Part shown: positions 1 to 10,840 of the stretch, one piece after another
Position numbering within the stretch: position 1 is the stretch's first letter
Layout of the letters: each line of letters opens with the position of its first letter
Assembly: GCA_018262985.1 (NCBI GenBank)
Contig: JADFDI010000004.1
Location: forward strand, 124,001 to 188,000
DNA from: Spirochaetota bacterium
GTDB lineage: Bacteria > Spirochaetota > Spirochaetia > Treponematales > UBA12059
Direction of reading: 5' to 3'
DNA length: 64,000 nt
Position numbers and translations under genes: made by a program
The notes under the pieces: model-generated
The model's database searches: none
Told to the model about the DNA's origin: nothing
What the model saw: the letters and a program-made list of their open reading frames with translations, nothing else

Positions 1-494
1 GCGAGGCTCAACTCGTGGTAAAAATACAGGTCGACGCAGGCCGCGTAGCGCTCGGGCAGTTCCGCCATCGCGGCGCGCAGGGCCGCCGCGGCCTCTGAGC
101 GCAGGACCAGCTCCTCGGCGGAGTACCGCGACGCGTCCTCGGGGTCGGCCTCGAGCGGCTCGTAGCGGGGCTTCCGGCGCTTGGCCTGGGCCGCGGCGTT
201 CCAGGCCACCCGGTAGAGCCAGGTGGAAAAGCGCGAGCGGCCCTTGAAGGACGCCAGGTGCCGGTACGCCTTGATCATGACGTCCTGGACGAAGTCCGCG
301 GCATCGTCCGGATCCTTGAAGAAGCCGAGGCCGAGCCTGAAGACCTTGGCCTGGTGCCGACGGACGATGCCGGCGAAGGCCTCTCGGTCGCCGTCGAGCA
401 CCATGGCCACCAGCTCTTCGTCCGAGGCCTCCGCGCGGGAAGCTCCGGCGGACCCGCCCGTCGCGCCGGAGGCGCCGGCGGATCCCGCGCTCAC
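1..494 (-). CDS. ECF-type RNA polymerase sigma factor (3' end outside window)
   Basis: This is the N-terminal part of a sigma-70 family sigma factor of the extracytoplasmic function type, which directs RNA polymerase to a small regulon. The reading frame runs off the left edge. After a Gly/Ala/Ser-rich leader of about 20 residues comes a region 2 helix: DEELVAMVLDGDREAF, then FVQDVMIKAYRHLASFKG, then RFSTWLYRVAWNAA, the classic 2.1-2.4 layout. The start of region 4 is visible as AMAELPERYAACVDLYFYHE. The GTG start at 494 overlaps the stop of the upstream membrane-protein gene (GTGA), so the two are probably translationally coupled. An anti-sigma gene could lie beyond the edge but cannot be seen. 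Confidence 0.9.
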   Translation of the reverse strand, partial: MSAGSAGASGATGGSAGASRAEASDEELVAMVLDGDREAFAGIVRRHQAKVFRLGLGFFKDPDDAADFVQDVMIKAYRHLASFKGRSRFSTWLYRVAWNAAAQAKRRKPRYEPLEADPEDASRYSAEELVLRSEAAAALRAAMAELPERYAACVDLYFYHELSL

Positions 495-835
495 GCCCGA
501 CCGTTCCCGTCGACGGCCTTCCCGCCGAGGACGTAGAAAACCACGAGGCCGATTCCCACGGCCAGCGGAATGACGCCCCCGAGCAAGCCGTAGCCGAAGC
601 CGTCGAGCAGCGAGAGCATCACCGTCAGCACCGCGCCGACGCAGGAAAGGAGGATCCCGGCGAAGAGCGAAAGGAGCACGAGGTCGAGCGAGGCCGGGCG
701 ATAGAGGCCCTTCTCGATCATCGCGACCTTCTCGCGATGGCTCCAGAGCATCCAGAAGAAGATGACCACGCTTCCCATGACGATGCCGACGATGGGGATT
801 ATGGAAACCAGGACCTGCGAAGCGGCCGAAGGCAT
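491..835 (-). CDS. small two- to three-helix membrane protein coupled to the ECF sigma factor
   Basis: A protein of 114 residues with a first hydrophobic helix at about residues 7-28 and two more at about 52-75 and 80-103. A short charged stretch after the first helix contains HREKVAMIEKG. This layout resembles the DUF6249-type membrane proteins often encoded beside ECF sigma factors, but that assignment is from memory. I place the start at the ATG at 835 because an AGGTAGG ribosome-binding site lies just upstream; a GTG six codons earlier is possible. The stop overlaps the sigma-factor start, so it may help control sigma activity at the membrane (inference). Confidence 0.7.
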   Translation of the reverse strand: MPSAASQVLVSIIPIVGIVMGSVVIFFWMLWSHREKVAMIEKGLYRPASLDLVLLSLFAGILLSCVGAVLTVMLSLLDGFGYGLLGGVIPLAVGIGLVVFYVLGGKAVDGNGRA

Positions 836-942
836 GTCGTACCTACCTGTCACTGTGTTCGGAAGGGCTCCCGGGGGATCCCTTCCACCTGCTTAGACCC
901 GGCCGCCGCGCGAAAGTTGCAGGTCCCGGGCATTCCCGGCCC

Positions 943-1343
943 TCAGGCTTCCGTCGGGGGAAAGGGCAGCGTCCGCGTCGCGATCAGGTCCACCCCCGTG
1001 CCGAGCGCGTCGGCGATGAGCACCTGGCCGCGCCTGACCGGCAGCGCCACGTCCAAGGCGTACACGGCCTCGAGCAGCTCGGCGACGCGCTCCTTCGGAA
1101 AAGGCGCCGCCGTGCGGACGGGCACGCGGGCCACCGCGCCGACCTCCCCGCGCGCGGGGGCGTCGGCGGCGCGGATGCGGGCGGTGGCGCTGACCACGCG
1201 CCGCGGGTCGAGGAATTCCTCGGCGGCGTAGCGGGCTCCGCGCGGACAGCGGTTGCCGCTCGTCAGGACCGTGCCGTTTTCGCCGAGCCGGACCTTGAGC
1301 GCGCACGACATGGGGCAGACGACGCAGACGAGATCCCGTTCCA

Positions 1344-1344
<1 letters not shown>
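943..1344 (-). CDS. DUF1667 protein, third gene of the glycerol-3-phosphate dehydrogenase operon
   Basis: A 133-residue protein with the DUF1667 pattern: an N-terminal cysteine cluster CVVCPMSC followed by a further cysteine in SGNRCPRG, near residues 6-37, suggesting a metal or Fe-S site. DUF1667 genes typically follow a GlpA-like and a FAD/NAD oxidoreductase gene in anaerobes and are thought to carry electrons for anaerobic glycerol-3-phosphate oxidation. That is exactly the context here: its ATG at 1344 overlaps the stop of the oxidoreductase gene by one base. The biochemical role is inferred from context. Confidence 0.85.
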
Positions 1345-2611
<1,267 letters not shown>

Positions 2612-2615
<4 letters not shown>

Positions 2616-4042
2616 AGCTCGCCCTCCACGAGGCGGCTGGCGCCTCCGCGCTTGGTAACCTCGTTCCAGCCCTTGCCCGTCTCGCGCATGATGATCTTGA
2701 TTATGCGGTAGGTGCAGAAGCCGCCCTGGCAGCGGCCCATCTGGGCCCGGGTGAAGTACTTGATCCCGTCGAGGGTGTCGTGCCCCGCGCGGATCGCGGC
2801 CACGATCTCCGCCTCGGACACCCGCTCGCAGCGGCAGACGATGTTGCCGTACGCGGGATCCTCGGCCACCAGGCGGTCGATGCCGAAAGCGTCGGTCTCG
2901 CGCACGCGTCGCTTGGGTTCGAGGAAAGGATCGTAGGACGCCTTTTCCACGAGTCGGAGGCCGCCCTTCTTGAGCAGGTCCTTGACGTACTCGCCGATGG
3001 CCGGGCTCGCGGTCAGGCCGGGCGACTGGATGCCGGCCACCTGCACGAGGTTCGGCGCCTTGGCCGAAAGGTCGATGTAGAAGTCGTCGCCGGCTATCGG
3101 ACGGAGGCCCGCGAAGCTCGCGATGACGTCGGCCTCGGAGACGGCGGGGACGAGGCTGCGCGCCGAGGCGAGAATGCGCTCGAGGCGCTCGCGGGTGGTC
3201 CCGAAATCGCTTTTATCCTCGACGTCGTCCGCGGTCGGACCCACGAGCACCGTCCCTTCGACGGTGGGTATGACGAGCATGCCCTTGGAGTTGGCCGCGG
3301 GGACGGGGAAGACCACCTTGCGGGGCTTCGCCTTGGCCGCGCGGTCGAGCAGGTAGTACTCGCCCTTGCGCGGCTTGATCGAGAACTCCTCGGCGCCGAA
3401 CAGCCGCGAGACCTCGTCGGCGTACAGTCCGGCCGCGTTCACCACCCAACGCGCCTCGATGACGCGGCCATCCTCCGAGTATACGCGCCAGGCCTCGCCC
3501 GAACGCTCCGCGCGGACGGCCTTGAAGCCGGTCCGGAGGCTGACGCCGTTCTTGAGGGCGGACTCCACCACGGCGAACACGAAACGGTACGGCTCCACGA
3601 TACCGCCGCCAGGGGCGTGCAGGCCGCCGACCACCTCGGGCCCGAGGGCGGGCTCCAGCTCGAGGATGCGCTCGCGCGAGCACATTTCGATGCCGACCGC
3701 GCCGTTCTCGAGGCCCTGGCGGTGCAGCTGCTCGATGGCTCGCATCTCCTCGTCGTGCAGGGCCGCCACCACGATGCCGCAGCGCTCGAAGGGGAAGTCC
3801 AGCTCGCGCTTCAGGCGCTCGAACATCAGGTTGCCCTGCATCTCGAGGCGGGCCTTGAGCTTGGTCCCAGGGTGGTGGAAGCCCCCGTGGACGATGCCCG
3901 AGTTGGCCTTCGAAGTGCCGAACGAGACGTCCGGCTCGCGGTCGACGAGTACGACGTCGAGCTCGTAGGCGGACAGGCGGCGGGCGACGCACGCGCCCGA
4001 AACCCCGGCGCCTATCACCAGGACGTCGCGCGCTTCGCTCAT
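2612..4042 (-). CDS. glpA: FAD-dependent glycerol-3-phosphate dehydrogenase with C-terminal BFD-like [2Fe-2S] domain
   Basis: A 476-residue GlpA-like protein that oxidises glycerol-3-phosphate to dihydroxyacetone phosphate. The FAD motif VIGAGVSGACVARRLS is at residues 9-24, followed by a DAO-type substrate domain including SGIVHGGFHHPG. The C-terminal 80 residues hold a BFD-like [2Fe-2S] domain with four cysteines in IVCRCERVSE and GRCQGGFCTYR. The ATG at 4042 overlaps the stop of the receiver-PP2C gene upstream (ATGA). Together with the next two genes it forms the standard anaerobic operon of this type. The unusual feature is its coupling to an upstream regulator. Confidence 0.9.
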
Positions 4043-5532
4043 GCGGGGCGTTCCACGATGAGGGCGCTCATGTCGTCGCGGGAACCGTGCCCGGCCACGC
4101 TGGCGCCGGCCGCCTCGCCGAGCGCGCGCACCGCCTCCGAGGGCTTAACCGATGCCAGCGCTCCGAAGCGCGAGGCCAGGAGGTCGATCGCGTGCCCGGG
4201 GTTGTCCCGGTCGAAGGCCTCGAGCAGGCCGTCGGAGAAGAGCCCGAGCCGCTCGCCGGGCTTGAGCGTGCCCGAAAGCTCCTCGGTCTGGATCTCGCGG
4301 AAGGCGCCGAGCGCCGTTCCGGCCGAGCGGAGTATCTCGACCGAGCCGTCGCGGCGCAGCAGCAGGGCGGGCGGGTGGCCGGCGCGGGCCAGGCGGAAGG
4401 CGCCCGTGGCCGCGTCGTAGTCGCCGTAGGCGATGGTGAAGAAGGGCATGTCGCCGGAGGACGCGTACTTCTCGTTCAGGCGGCGGACGACCGTGGCCGG
4501 CGCGCTGCGCTCAGGACCCGGCGCGCCCGGCATGCCGACCATGCCGCCGCCGGCCGCGTAGCGCACCACGTCGTGCAGGGCGTAGGCGAAGAGCGCGGGC
4601 AGGGTGCCGTGCCCCATGACGTCGAGCGAATAGAAGCCCCAGCGCCCCGGACCGAGCGGGAACACGTCGTAGAGGTCCCCGGAGCCGGCGGGGCAGGCCA
4701 GGTGGAAGCCGGCGGTCGCGAGGTCCGGCATGGCGACGCCGTCCTTGGGCAGCACCGACTGCAGCGCCTGGTTGGCCTGGCGCGCCGAATGCTCGAGGAT
4801 GGAGCGCTCGTTCTGCCCCATCTGCTCGAAGAGGACGATGGAACCGCTCCGGCCGCCCGTCCTTCCGCCGAGCGCCTCGACGCGCGCGGTGGCCGAGGGG
4901 AAACTGCCGTCCATGGCGCGGACGGCGAAGCGCGCGTCCTTGCCGGCGGCGCCGAGCCCCTGGTCGCCCAGGCCGATCAGGAAGCGCTCGATCTTCTCGC
5001 CGCGCAGGCGCTCGACGCCGTGCGTCGCGAGCAGGTCCGCGGCTCCCTGGTTGCCGTGGACGACGCGCTCGTCCATGCCGACCACCAGCACCGGCTCGGG
5101 CAGGGCGGCCAGCACCGGGCCGTAGCGGCCGAGGTCCTCGCCCGCGTTCTTCCGGAGCTTTTCGCGCGCCAGCACCATGCGGACGTTCGCCGCGAGCTCG
5201 CGCTCGTCGAAGGGCTTGAGCAGGTAGCCCGCCGGGTCGGTGGCCGCCGCCCGCTCGAGCGTGGCCCTGTCCGAGTAGGCGGTCAGGTAGATGACCGGCA
5301 CGTCGAACTCGACCTTGGCCTGGAACGCGGCCTCGATGCCGTCGGTGGAGCCGTCGAGCGCGATGTCCATCAGGATCAGGTCGGCCTTGGTGCGCGCCAG
5401 CGCCGGCACGACGTCGTCGCCCGAGGACACGACCTCGGGGACCCGGTATCCGAGGCGCTCGAGGTCCTCGCGGATTTCCTCGCCGACGAGGGGTTCGTCC
5501 TCGACGACCAGGATGGTTTCGGCGTTGCTCAC
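4039..5532 (-). CDS. response regulator with PAS-like and PP2C/SpoIIE phosphatase output domain
   Basis: A 497-residue regulator of the RsbU class. Residues 5-120 form a receiver: acidic pocket VVEDEP, phospho-acceptor Asp56 in LILMDIALDG, Thr84, and Lys106 in LLKPFDE. A PAS-like linker follows at about 135-250. The last 200 residues are a PP2C-type Ser/Thr phosphatase with SGDLYDVF, SLDVMGHG, LFSDGLLEAFD and a terminal DDMSALI carrying the metal-binding aspartates. Such proteins dephosphorylate anti-sigma-factor antagonists. I start it at GTG 5532, behind an excellent GGAGGAA site, rather than at the longer open frame. It follows a histidine kinase, its likely partner, and overlaps glpA. Confidence 0.92.
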   Translation of the reverse strand: MSNAETILVVEDEPLVGEEIREDLERLGYRVPEVVSSGDDVVPALARTKADLILMDIALDGSTDGIEAAFQAKVEFDVPVIYLTAYSDRATLERAAATDPAGYLLKPFDERELAANVRMVLAREKLRKNAGEDLGRYGPVLAALPEPVLVVGMDERVVHGNQGAADLLATHGVERLRGEKIERFLIGLGDQGLGAAGKDARFAVRAMDGSFPSATARVEALGGRTGGRSGSIVLFEQMGQNERSILEHSARQANQALQSVLPKDGVAMPDLATAGFHLACPAGSGDLYDVFPLGPGRWGFYSLDVMGHGTLPALFAYALHDVVRYAAGGGMVGMPGAPGPERSAPATVVRRLNEKYASSGDMPFFTIAYGDYDAATGAFRLARAGHPPALLLRRDGSVEILRSAGTALGAFREIQTEELSGTLKPGERLGLFSDGLLEAFDRDNPGHAIDLLASRFGALASVKPSEAVRALGEAAGASVAGHGSRDDMSALIVERPA

Positions 5533-5659
5533 GGTTCCTCCGGAATGCTGGCCGAGCCCTTCTCGGGGACGGCCTTCGCGCGCGGTCGACCCGGGGTCGC
5601 GGGCGCGTCCTTGAGATTCTAGCGCGGCTCGTCCGGTAATAGAAGGGAAAATGTCGCGA

Positions 5660-7591
5660 TCAGGCGCCGGACGCGCCATCGCGCGGCATGGGGAGCCGCA
5701 GTTCGGCGCGCGCGCCGCCCTCGGTCCTCAAGGCCAGGACGCCGCCGCGCTTCCGCGCCAGGCTCCTGACGATCTTGAACCCGAGCGAATTTCCCGATTC
5801 CGCGGTGAAGCCCTCGGGATACCCGGGCCCGTCGTCGGACACCACCAGCACGAGCTCGTCGCCTTCGCGCCCGAGCTTCACCGAGAGCCGCCCCTTGCCC
5901 CCCTCGAGCCCGTGGCGGAACGCGTTGGCGATCAGCTCGGACGCGACGAGCCCGAGATCCACGCAGAGGTCCATCGGCAACTGCACGTGCTCGAGCTCGA
6001 GCGCGAGCTCCGGCCCCTGCCCGCCCGCCAGCCCCGAAACCAGGCGCCGCGCGAGATCCCCGACGTAGTCGCCCAGGTCGAGCAGGGAACCCGACGCGGT
6101 GCCGTGCAGCTTTTCGTGCACCAGGCTGATGGACCGGATGCGGTCGCGCAGGGCCGCCATCGCGGCGGCGGTCTCCGCGCTGCCGGACTTGTGCGCCTGC
6201 AGCGCCGCGATGCTCGAGACGATCTGGAGGCTGTTCTTGACGCGGTGGTGGATCTCCTTGACGTGCGTTTCCTTCTCGGCGAGCAGGGTCTCGAGGTCGC
6301 GGTTCGTCCGCTCGAGCTCGCGGGAGAGCCGCTCCGAATCGTCGAAGGCGCGCGTGAAGCGCCTCGAGAGCACGAAATCCTGGGCCAGGATGAACAACAC
6401 CAGCGAAAAGGGGATCAGGTCGGCGGTGGGGAACGAGAAGGACGAATAGGCCATGTCGTTCATCGCCGCGAGGCCCAGCTGGATGCCCGCCACCAGCAGC
6501 ACCAGGCCGCCCGGCTTCCTGCGTATGGCGGCGCGGAGCAGCACGAAGACCAGGGTGGCCAGCATGACGACCCAGGCGACCGCGTAGAACCAGAAGATGC
6601 TGCGCGTCAGGACGGGCAAGGGGGCGGCGACCAGCAGGACGAGGAAGGGCGCCACGGGCGCCAGCAGGAGCGCGGGCAGGCGGAAGCCGGGCGCCTCGTC
6701 GCGGAAGAGGAAGATGAAGAAGAGGACCCCGATCGGCAAGGAGAGGAAGGCCGTGGCGTATTCGACGCGGACGACGGCCTCGAAGCCGAGCGAGGGGAAG
6801 ATGTCGACCGCCACGTACTCCCCGGTCACCAGCGCGCGGGCCGCCACGAGCGCGGCGAACAGCGAGAAATAAAGGTAGCTCCGTTCCTTCCGCCGGTGGA
6901 TGAACAGGATCATCGCGTGGACCGACATGGCGGCGAGGCCGCACGCGAGCCCGAGCGAGTAGGCGTCGCGGAAGCGCTTGGCGCCGATCAGGGCCTCCGC
7001 GCGTCCGAGGGCGAACGCGCGCCACATCCCGCCTTCGCGGTACTCGTGGTTGGAGATCCGGACCACCAGCTCGATGCGCCCGTCATCGGCCGCCGGAAGC
7101 TCGACCGCCGCGGGTCGGTAGCCCGCCACGGCCGATGAAGCCGCGAGCGCGGGCCTGCCGCCCGACGCGAGGAGCTCGCCGTCGGCGTAGACCTCGAAGG
7201 CAGTCGCGATGGTGGTGAAGCGCAGGGCGAGAGCGCCCACGCCGGGCCGGACCCGCACGAGCAGCCGGTAGGTGCCGCCGCCCCGGCCCTCGACGCCGCC
7301 GGCGTCGTCGTCCCGCCAGCGGTCGGGAACCTCCCGCGGCAGGAAAGCTCCCGCGGCGGCTCCGTCCCCGAAGGCGCCTTCCGGATCCACGAAGCGACCC
7401 CGGGCGAATTCCCACTCGCCCGCCAGCGCGACCGGACCCTCGTCGAAATTCCATCCGCGCAAGTCGAGCACCCCGCCCGAGGCCCGCGGCGCGTCCGCCC
7501 GCTTGCCCGGCGCGCACTCCGCGGCCAGCAGCGCGAGCGCGGCGACGGCGAGCGCGGGGAGCGTGTTCGAAAAAAGACGCCTGGCGGACAT
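5660..7591 (-). CDS. 7TM-DISM sensor histidine kinase (HisKA_2 type)
   Basis: A 643-residue membrane sensor kinase. The N-terminus has a signal segment ending at Cys26 (LLAAEC, an imperfect lipobox). Residues 40-190 form a jelly-roll-like extracellular domain (7TMR-DISM), and about 200-395 carry seven transmembrane helices. A coiled coil precedes the phospho-acceptor helix EIHHRVKNSLQIVSS near residue 440, typical of HisKA_2 kinases. The C-terminal ATPase domain has ELIANAFRHG, VVSDDGPGYP and SLGFKIVRSL. Likely ligands are carbohydrates or other small molecules, as in related DISM receptors (inference). The likely target is the receiver-PP2C protein downstream. A -10 box lies seven bases before the ATG, with no ribosome-binding site. 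Confidence 0.9.
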   Translation of the reverse strand: MSARRLFSNTLPALAVAALALLAAECAPGKRADAPRASGGVLDLRGWNFDEGPVALAGEWEFARGRFVDPEGAFGDGAAAGAFLPREVPDRWRDDDAGGVEGRGGGTYRLLVRVRPGVGALALRFTTIATAFEVYADGELLASGGRPALAASSAVAGYRPAAVELPAADDGRIELVVRISNHEYREGGMWRAFALGRAEALIGAKRFRDAYSLGLACGLAAMSVHAMILFIHRRKERSYLYFSLFAALVAARALVTGEYVAVDIFPSLGFEAVVRVEYATAFLSLPIGVLFFIFLFRDEAPGFRLPALLLAPVAPFLVLLVAAPLPVLTRSIFWFYAVAWVVMLATLVFVLLRAAIRRKPGGLVLLVAGIQLGLAAMNDMAYSSFSFPTADLIPFSLVLFILAQDFVLSRRFTRAFDDSERLSRELERTNRDLETLLAEKETHVKEIHHRVKNSLQIVSSIAALQAHKSGSAETAAAMAALRDRIRSISLVHEKLHGTASGSLLDLGDYVGDLARRLVSGLAGGQGPELALELEHVQLPMDLCVDLGLVASELIANAFRHGLEGGKGRLSVKLGREGDELVLVVSDDGPGYPEGFTAESGNSLGFKIVRSLARKRGGVLALRTEGGARAELRLPMPRDGASGA

Positions 7592-7642
7592 GGTCAGCAG
7601 TATAGCGCACGCGGGCGAGCGTTGCCGCCCGTGATCACCGCC
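7592..7642 (-). promoter_or_regulatory. leaderless promoter -10 (TATACT, 7599-7604) of the 7TM-DISM kinase
   Basis: On the minus strand TATACT occupies 7604-7599 and is followed by seven bases and the ATG at 7591. Transcription should therefore begin at or next to the start codon. No Shine-Dalgarno sequence is present. The -35 region is weak. The rest of this short gap between hsdR and the kinase holds nothing else I recognise. Confidence 0.5.
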
Positions 7643-10600
7643 TTACGCCACTCCGGAGTAGACGCTCGAATCCCGCTCCGGATAGTTCTCGTACACATGC
7701 TCGAAGACCGCCGCGCACTTGTCCGCGTACAGTTGTCGTTCGTAGACTCCCGGCAACCCTTGGTCGAGCGTGGCTTCAATCTCCATCCTGAGCGATGCCC
7801 GCGCCGCGGATTTCTGCCGCCAGTCCAGCACCAGGAGCTGCTTGAGGCGCGCCAGCAATTCCTTCGCGACCTTCTTCACCTCGGCCCGTTCATCGGAACT
7901 CAGATCCGGGGCCGGCCGCGTCAGGATGTCGAAGATGACCAGCTCTTCCTCGCTCAAGTTTTCGCGAACGTGGCGTTCCTGCTCGTCGTCGAGACTGTTC
8001 GACAGCTTCAGCAGTTCCTCGAACAGCTGCTCGATGTCGCGGCTGCCGTTGTTGTAGCTTTCGATCAGCGCCTCGAACTTTTCCGCGAAGTCGGCCCGCG
8101 TGCGGTTCAGGCTGACCAGCCGCTCCAGCCTGGCCTTGATGGCCGCCTTGAGGGCCTCGAGGTCGGTGTTCTTGTGCCTGGACTCCTTGAAGCGCTTGGC
8201 CAACGCCTCGAAGTCGATCTTCGAAAGGTCGATGGCCGGGGGCCCGCCCTCGCGGACCTTCAGGCCCGTGATGGAGTCGTCGAGCAGTTCGCCGATCCGT
8301 TTCAGGATGGTCGCGATGTCCGGCGGATCGGGGCTGAGCAAGGCCCGGATCGCGCCCGCCAGAGCGGCGAGGCCCGCCACGCGGGCCGAAGACTCGATCG
8401 CCGCCGGGTCGGGCTTCACCGCGCGATACAGCGTGGCGACGAGCTTCTCGTGCGCGAGGAAGTCCCGCCGCACGATATCGGGGCCGATCAGGGCGTCGAT
8501 GGCGTTCTCGAAGGCGGCGAGGCGTTCCATTCCGCCCGGCGGCAGGGCTTCCATCGAGGCCAGATCGACGCCCCGCGCGGCGCATAACGCCGTGGCCGCC
8601 GCGACGGCTTCGCGCAGCTCCGCGACGAGCCGCGCCTTGTCCTTGACCGGGTTCTCGCCTTCCTTGCCCGCGCCGTAGATGGCCAGAGCCTTTTCCAGCG
8701 AGGCGAACACGTTGGCGTAGTCCACGATCACGCCGGAATGCTTGCCGGAGAACACCCGGTTGGCGCGGGCGATGGTCTGCATCAGGGTGTGGTTGCGCAT
8801 CGGCTTGTCGAGGTAGACCGTGGAGCAGCTCGGGGCGTCGAAGCCGGTCAGCCACATGGCGCAGACGAAGACCAGGCGCAGCGGGTCGGATGGGTCCTTG
8901 AACTTCTCGTCCAGAGCGGGCTGCGACTCGTTCATGCGCTTGCGGTGCGGCTCGATGTCGAGGCCGAGCTCCTTCATCCGCTCGATTTCGTTCTGGGCGG
9001 GCGACACGATCAGCGCCATGTCGGTGGTGGCCAGCACGTCGAGGCGCGCCTTCAATTCGGCCCGGCGGGCGGCGCGCCCCGCCCGGTCTGCCGTCCCTTC
9101 CCCGTCGCCCGGCCGGTACGCGAGCTCGGCCAGCTCGGCCCGCACCCGCGCCGTCTCGGCGGCCCAGTGCTTCCTCACTTTGTCGTGCATCCGGAGCGCC
9201 GTGGCCTTGTCGATGGACACCACCATGGCCTTGCCCGCGAAGCCGCGCCCCAGGAAATGCCGCACGAGGTCCTCGGACACCGTCTCCAGCCGGTCGTCGC
9301 GGGTGAGCAGGTGGTACTGCCGACCCAGAACCTTTTCGAGCTTCTCCTCCTGTTCGGAGTCGAGCTCGGCGTCCTCGATCAGTCGGTAGATGTCGTCGTT
9401 CAGGTCGGGATTGACCAGCTGCAGTTCGGGCGTGCGGTTTTCGTAGAACAAGGGCACCGTCGCGCCGTCCTCCACCGACTGCCGGAAGTCGTAGATCGAC
9501 ACGTAGTCGCCGAAGACTGCCTTCGTGCGCTCCTCGCCCGCGATCAAGGGCGTACCGGTGAAGGCCAGGAACAGCGCCTTGGGCAGCGCGGCGCGCATGT
9601 TGAGCGCCAGCGTATCGTACTGGCTGCGGTGGGCCTCGTCGGTCAGCACGATCACGTCGGCCCGGTCGGTCAACGGCTCCGGCGTCTGGAATTTGTGCAC
9701 CAGCGTGAAGACGTAGCGGTGGTTGCCGCGCAGGAGTTCGCGCAGCTGCGCGCCGCTCGAGGCGTGGCATCGGTCGCCCTCGGCCTCGCCCACCGCGCCC
9801 GCGGCCTTGAAGGTCTTGGCGATCTGGTCGTCCAGCTCCACCCGGTCGGTGACGACCACGAAGGTCCAGTTGCCGGCCAGCTTCCGCAGCACCTTCTGCG
9901 CGAAGAACACCATCGAGAAGCTCTTGCCGGAGCCTTGGGTCTGCCAGAACACGCCGCCGCGCCCGTCGCCCGACGCGCGGGCCTTCAGCATCTCGCGGAC
10001 GGCGTTGTTGACGCCGAGGAACTGGTGGTTCTGGCCGAGGATCTTTACCAGCCCGGCCTTGTGCTCGGAAAAGAGCGTGAAATTCTCCACAAGATCGAGG
10101 AGGCGCGCGCGGTCGCAGGTGCCGCGCAGCATCACCTCGAGCGATACGCGGCGCGGTTCGTCCTCGCGCTCGACGCGCTTCCACTCGAAGAAGCGTTCCC
10201 AGTCGGCGGTCAGCGAGCCGACGCGGCTGTCCGTGCCGTTGCTGGCGATCAAGAAGGCGTTGTACCAGAAGAGCTGCGGAATCTGCTTCTTGTAGTGGGT
10301 CAGGTTCTCGTCGAAGGCCGCGCGGGCGCTCACGCCGGGCTTCTTGAGTTCGATCACCACCCAGGGCAAGCCGTTGACGAAGCCCACGAGGTCGGGCCGG
10401 CAGGTGTAGAGGCTGCCGACCACGCTGAACTGGCTCACGAGCAGGAAGTCGTTTTGTTCCGGGTTTTCCCAATCCACCGCGCGGAGGCGCTCGGCCTTCT
10501 GCCCGCCGCGCTCGCGGTCGGGGACGGAGACCGGGATGCCGTCCTTGAGCAGTCGGTAGACCTCGCGGTTGGCTGCTTCGAGGCTCATGGCCGAGCGGTC

Positions 10601-10840
10601 GCGCGCGAGTTCGTCGACGGCGGTCTGGATGGCCTCGGCAGGCAGGCCGGGGTTGAGCCTGCCGAGCGCCGAGCGCAGCCGCTCCGCCAGCACCACCTCG
10701 CCCTTGGCCTCGCGCCCAAGCGTGCCTCCGGCACCGAAGCTCTCTTCCAGCGCCGACTCGGTAGCCCAGCCGAGCGCGGCGAACAGCCCGATGGCGGGCC
10801 GCTCGACGAGCCGGTCTTCGGTGTAGGCGTGGGCGGTCAT
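7643..10840 (-). CDS. hsdR: type I restriction enzyme, R (endonuclease/translocase) subunit
   Basis: A full-length 1065-residue HsdR. The N-terminal nuclease domain has the PD-(D/E)XK pattern in CRPDLVGFVNG and VVIELKKPG (about residues 145-170). The translocase has Walker A WQTQGSGKS (about 300), DEAH-type box VVLTDEAHRSQYD rendered VLTDEAHRS (about 400) and FTGTPL. A long helical C-terminus binds the methylase core. HsdR cuts unmodified DNA only when assembled with HsdM2HsdS. The ATG at 10840 overlaps the stop of the AbiEii-like toxin gene (ATGA), so it is read with a toxin-antitoxin pair. The first 20 codons are present a second time at 12589-12647. No internal disruption seen. Confidence 0.95.
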   Translation of the reverse strand: MTAHAYTEDRLVERPAIGLFAALGWATESALEESFGAGGTLGREAKGEVVLAERLRSALGRLNPGLPAEAIQTAVDELARDRSAMSLEAANREVYRLLKDGIPVSVPDRERGGQKAERLRAVDWENPEQNDFLLVSQFSVVGSLYTCRPDLVGFVNGLPWVVIELKKPGVSARAAFDENLTHYKKQIPQLFWYNAFLIASNGTDSRVGSLTADWERFFEWKRVEREDEPRRVSLEVMLRGTCDRARLLDLVENFTLFSEHKAGLVKILGQNHQFLGVNNAVREMLKARASGDGRGGVFWQTQGSGKSFSMVFFAQKVLRKLAGNWTFVVVTDRVELDDQIAKTFKAAGAVGEAEGDRCHASSGAQLRELLRGNHRYVFTLVHKFQTPEPLTDRADVIVLTDEAHRSQYDTLALNMRAALPKALFLAFTGTPLIAGEERTKAVFGDYVSIYDFRQSVEDGATVPLFYENRTPELQLVNPDLNDDIYRLIEDAELDSEQEEKLEKVLGRQYHLLTRDDRLETVSEDLVRHFLGRGFAGKAMVVSIDKATALRMHDKVRKHWAAETARVRAELAELAYRPGDGEGTADRAGRAARRAELKARLDVLATTDMALIVSPAQNEIERMKELGLDIEPHRKRMNESQPALDEKFKDPSDPLRLVFVCAMWLTGFDAPSCSTVYLDKPMRNHTLMQTIARANRVFSGKHSGVIVDYANVFASLEKALAIYGAGKEGENPVKDKARLVAELREAVAAATALCAARGVDLASMEALPPGGMERLAAFENAIDALIGPDIVRRDFLAHEKLVATLYRAVKPDPAAIESSARVAGLAALAGAIRALLSPDPPDIATILKRIGELLDDSITGLKVREGGPPAIDLSKIDFEALAKRFKESRHKNTDLEALKAAIKARLERLVSLNRTRADFAEKFEALIESYNNGSRDIEQLFEELLKLSNSLDDEQERHVRENLSEEELVIFDILTRPAPDLSSDERAEVKKVAKELLARLKQLLVLDWRQKSAARASLRMEIEATLDQGLPGVYERQLYADKCAAVFEHVYENYPERDSSVYSGVA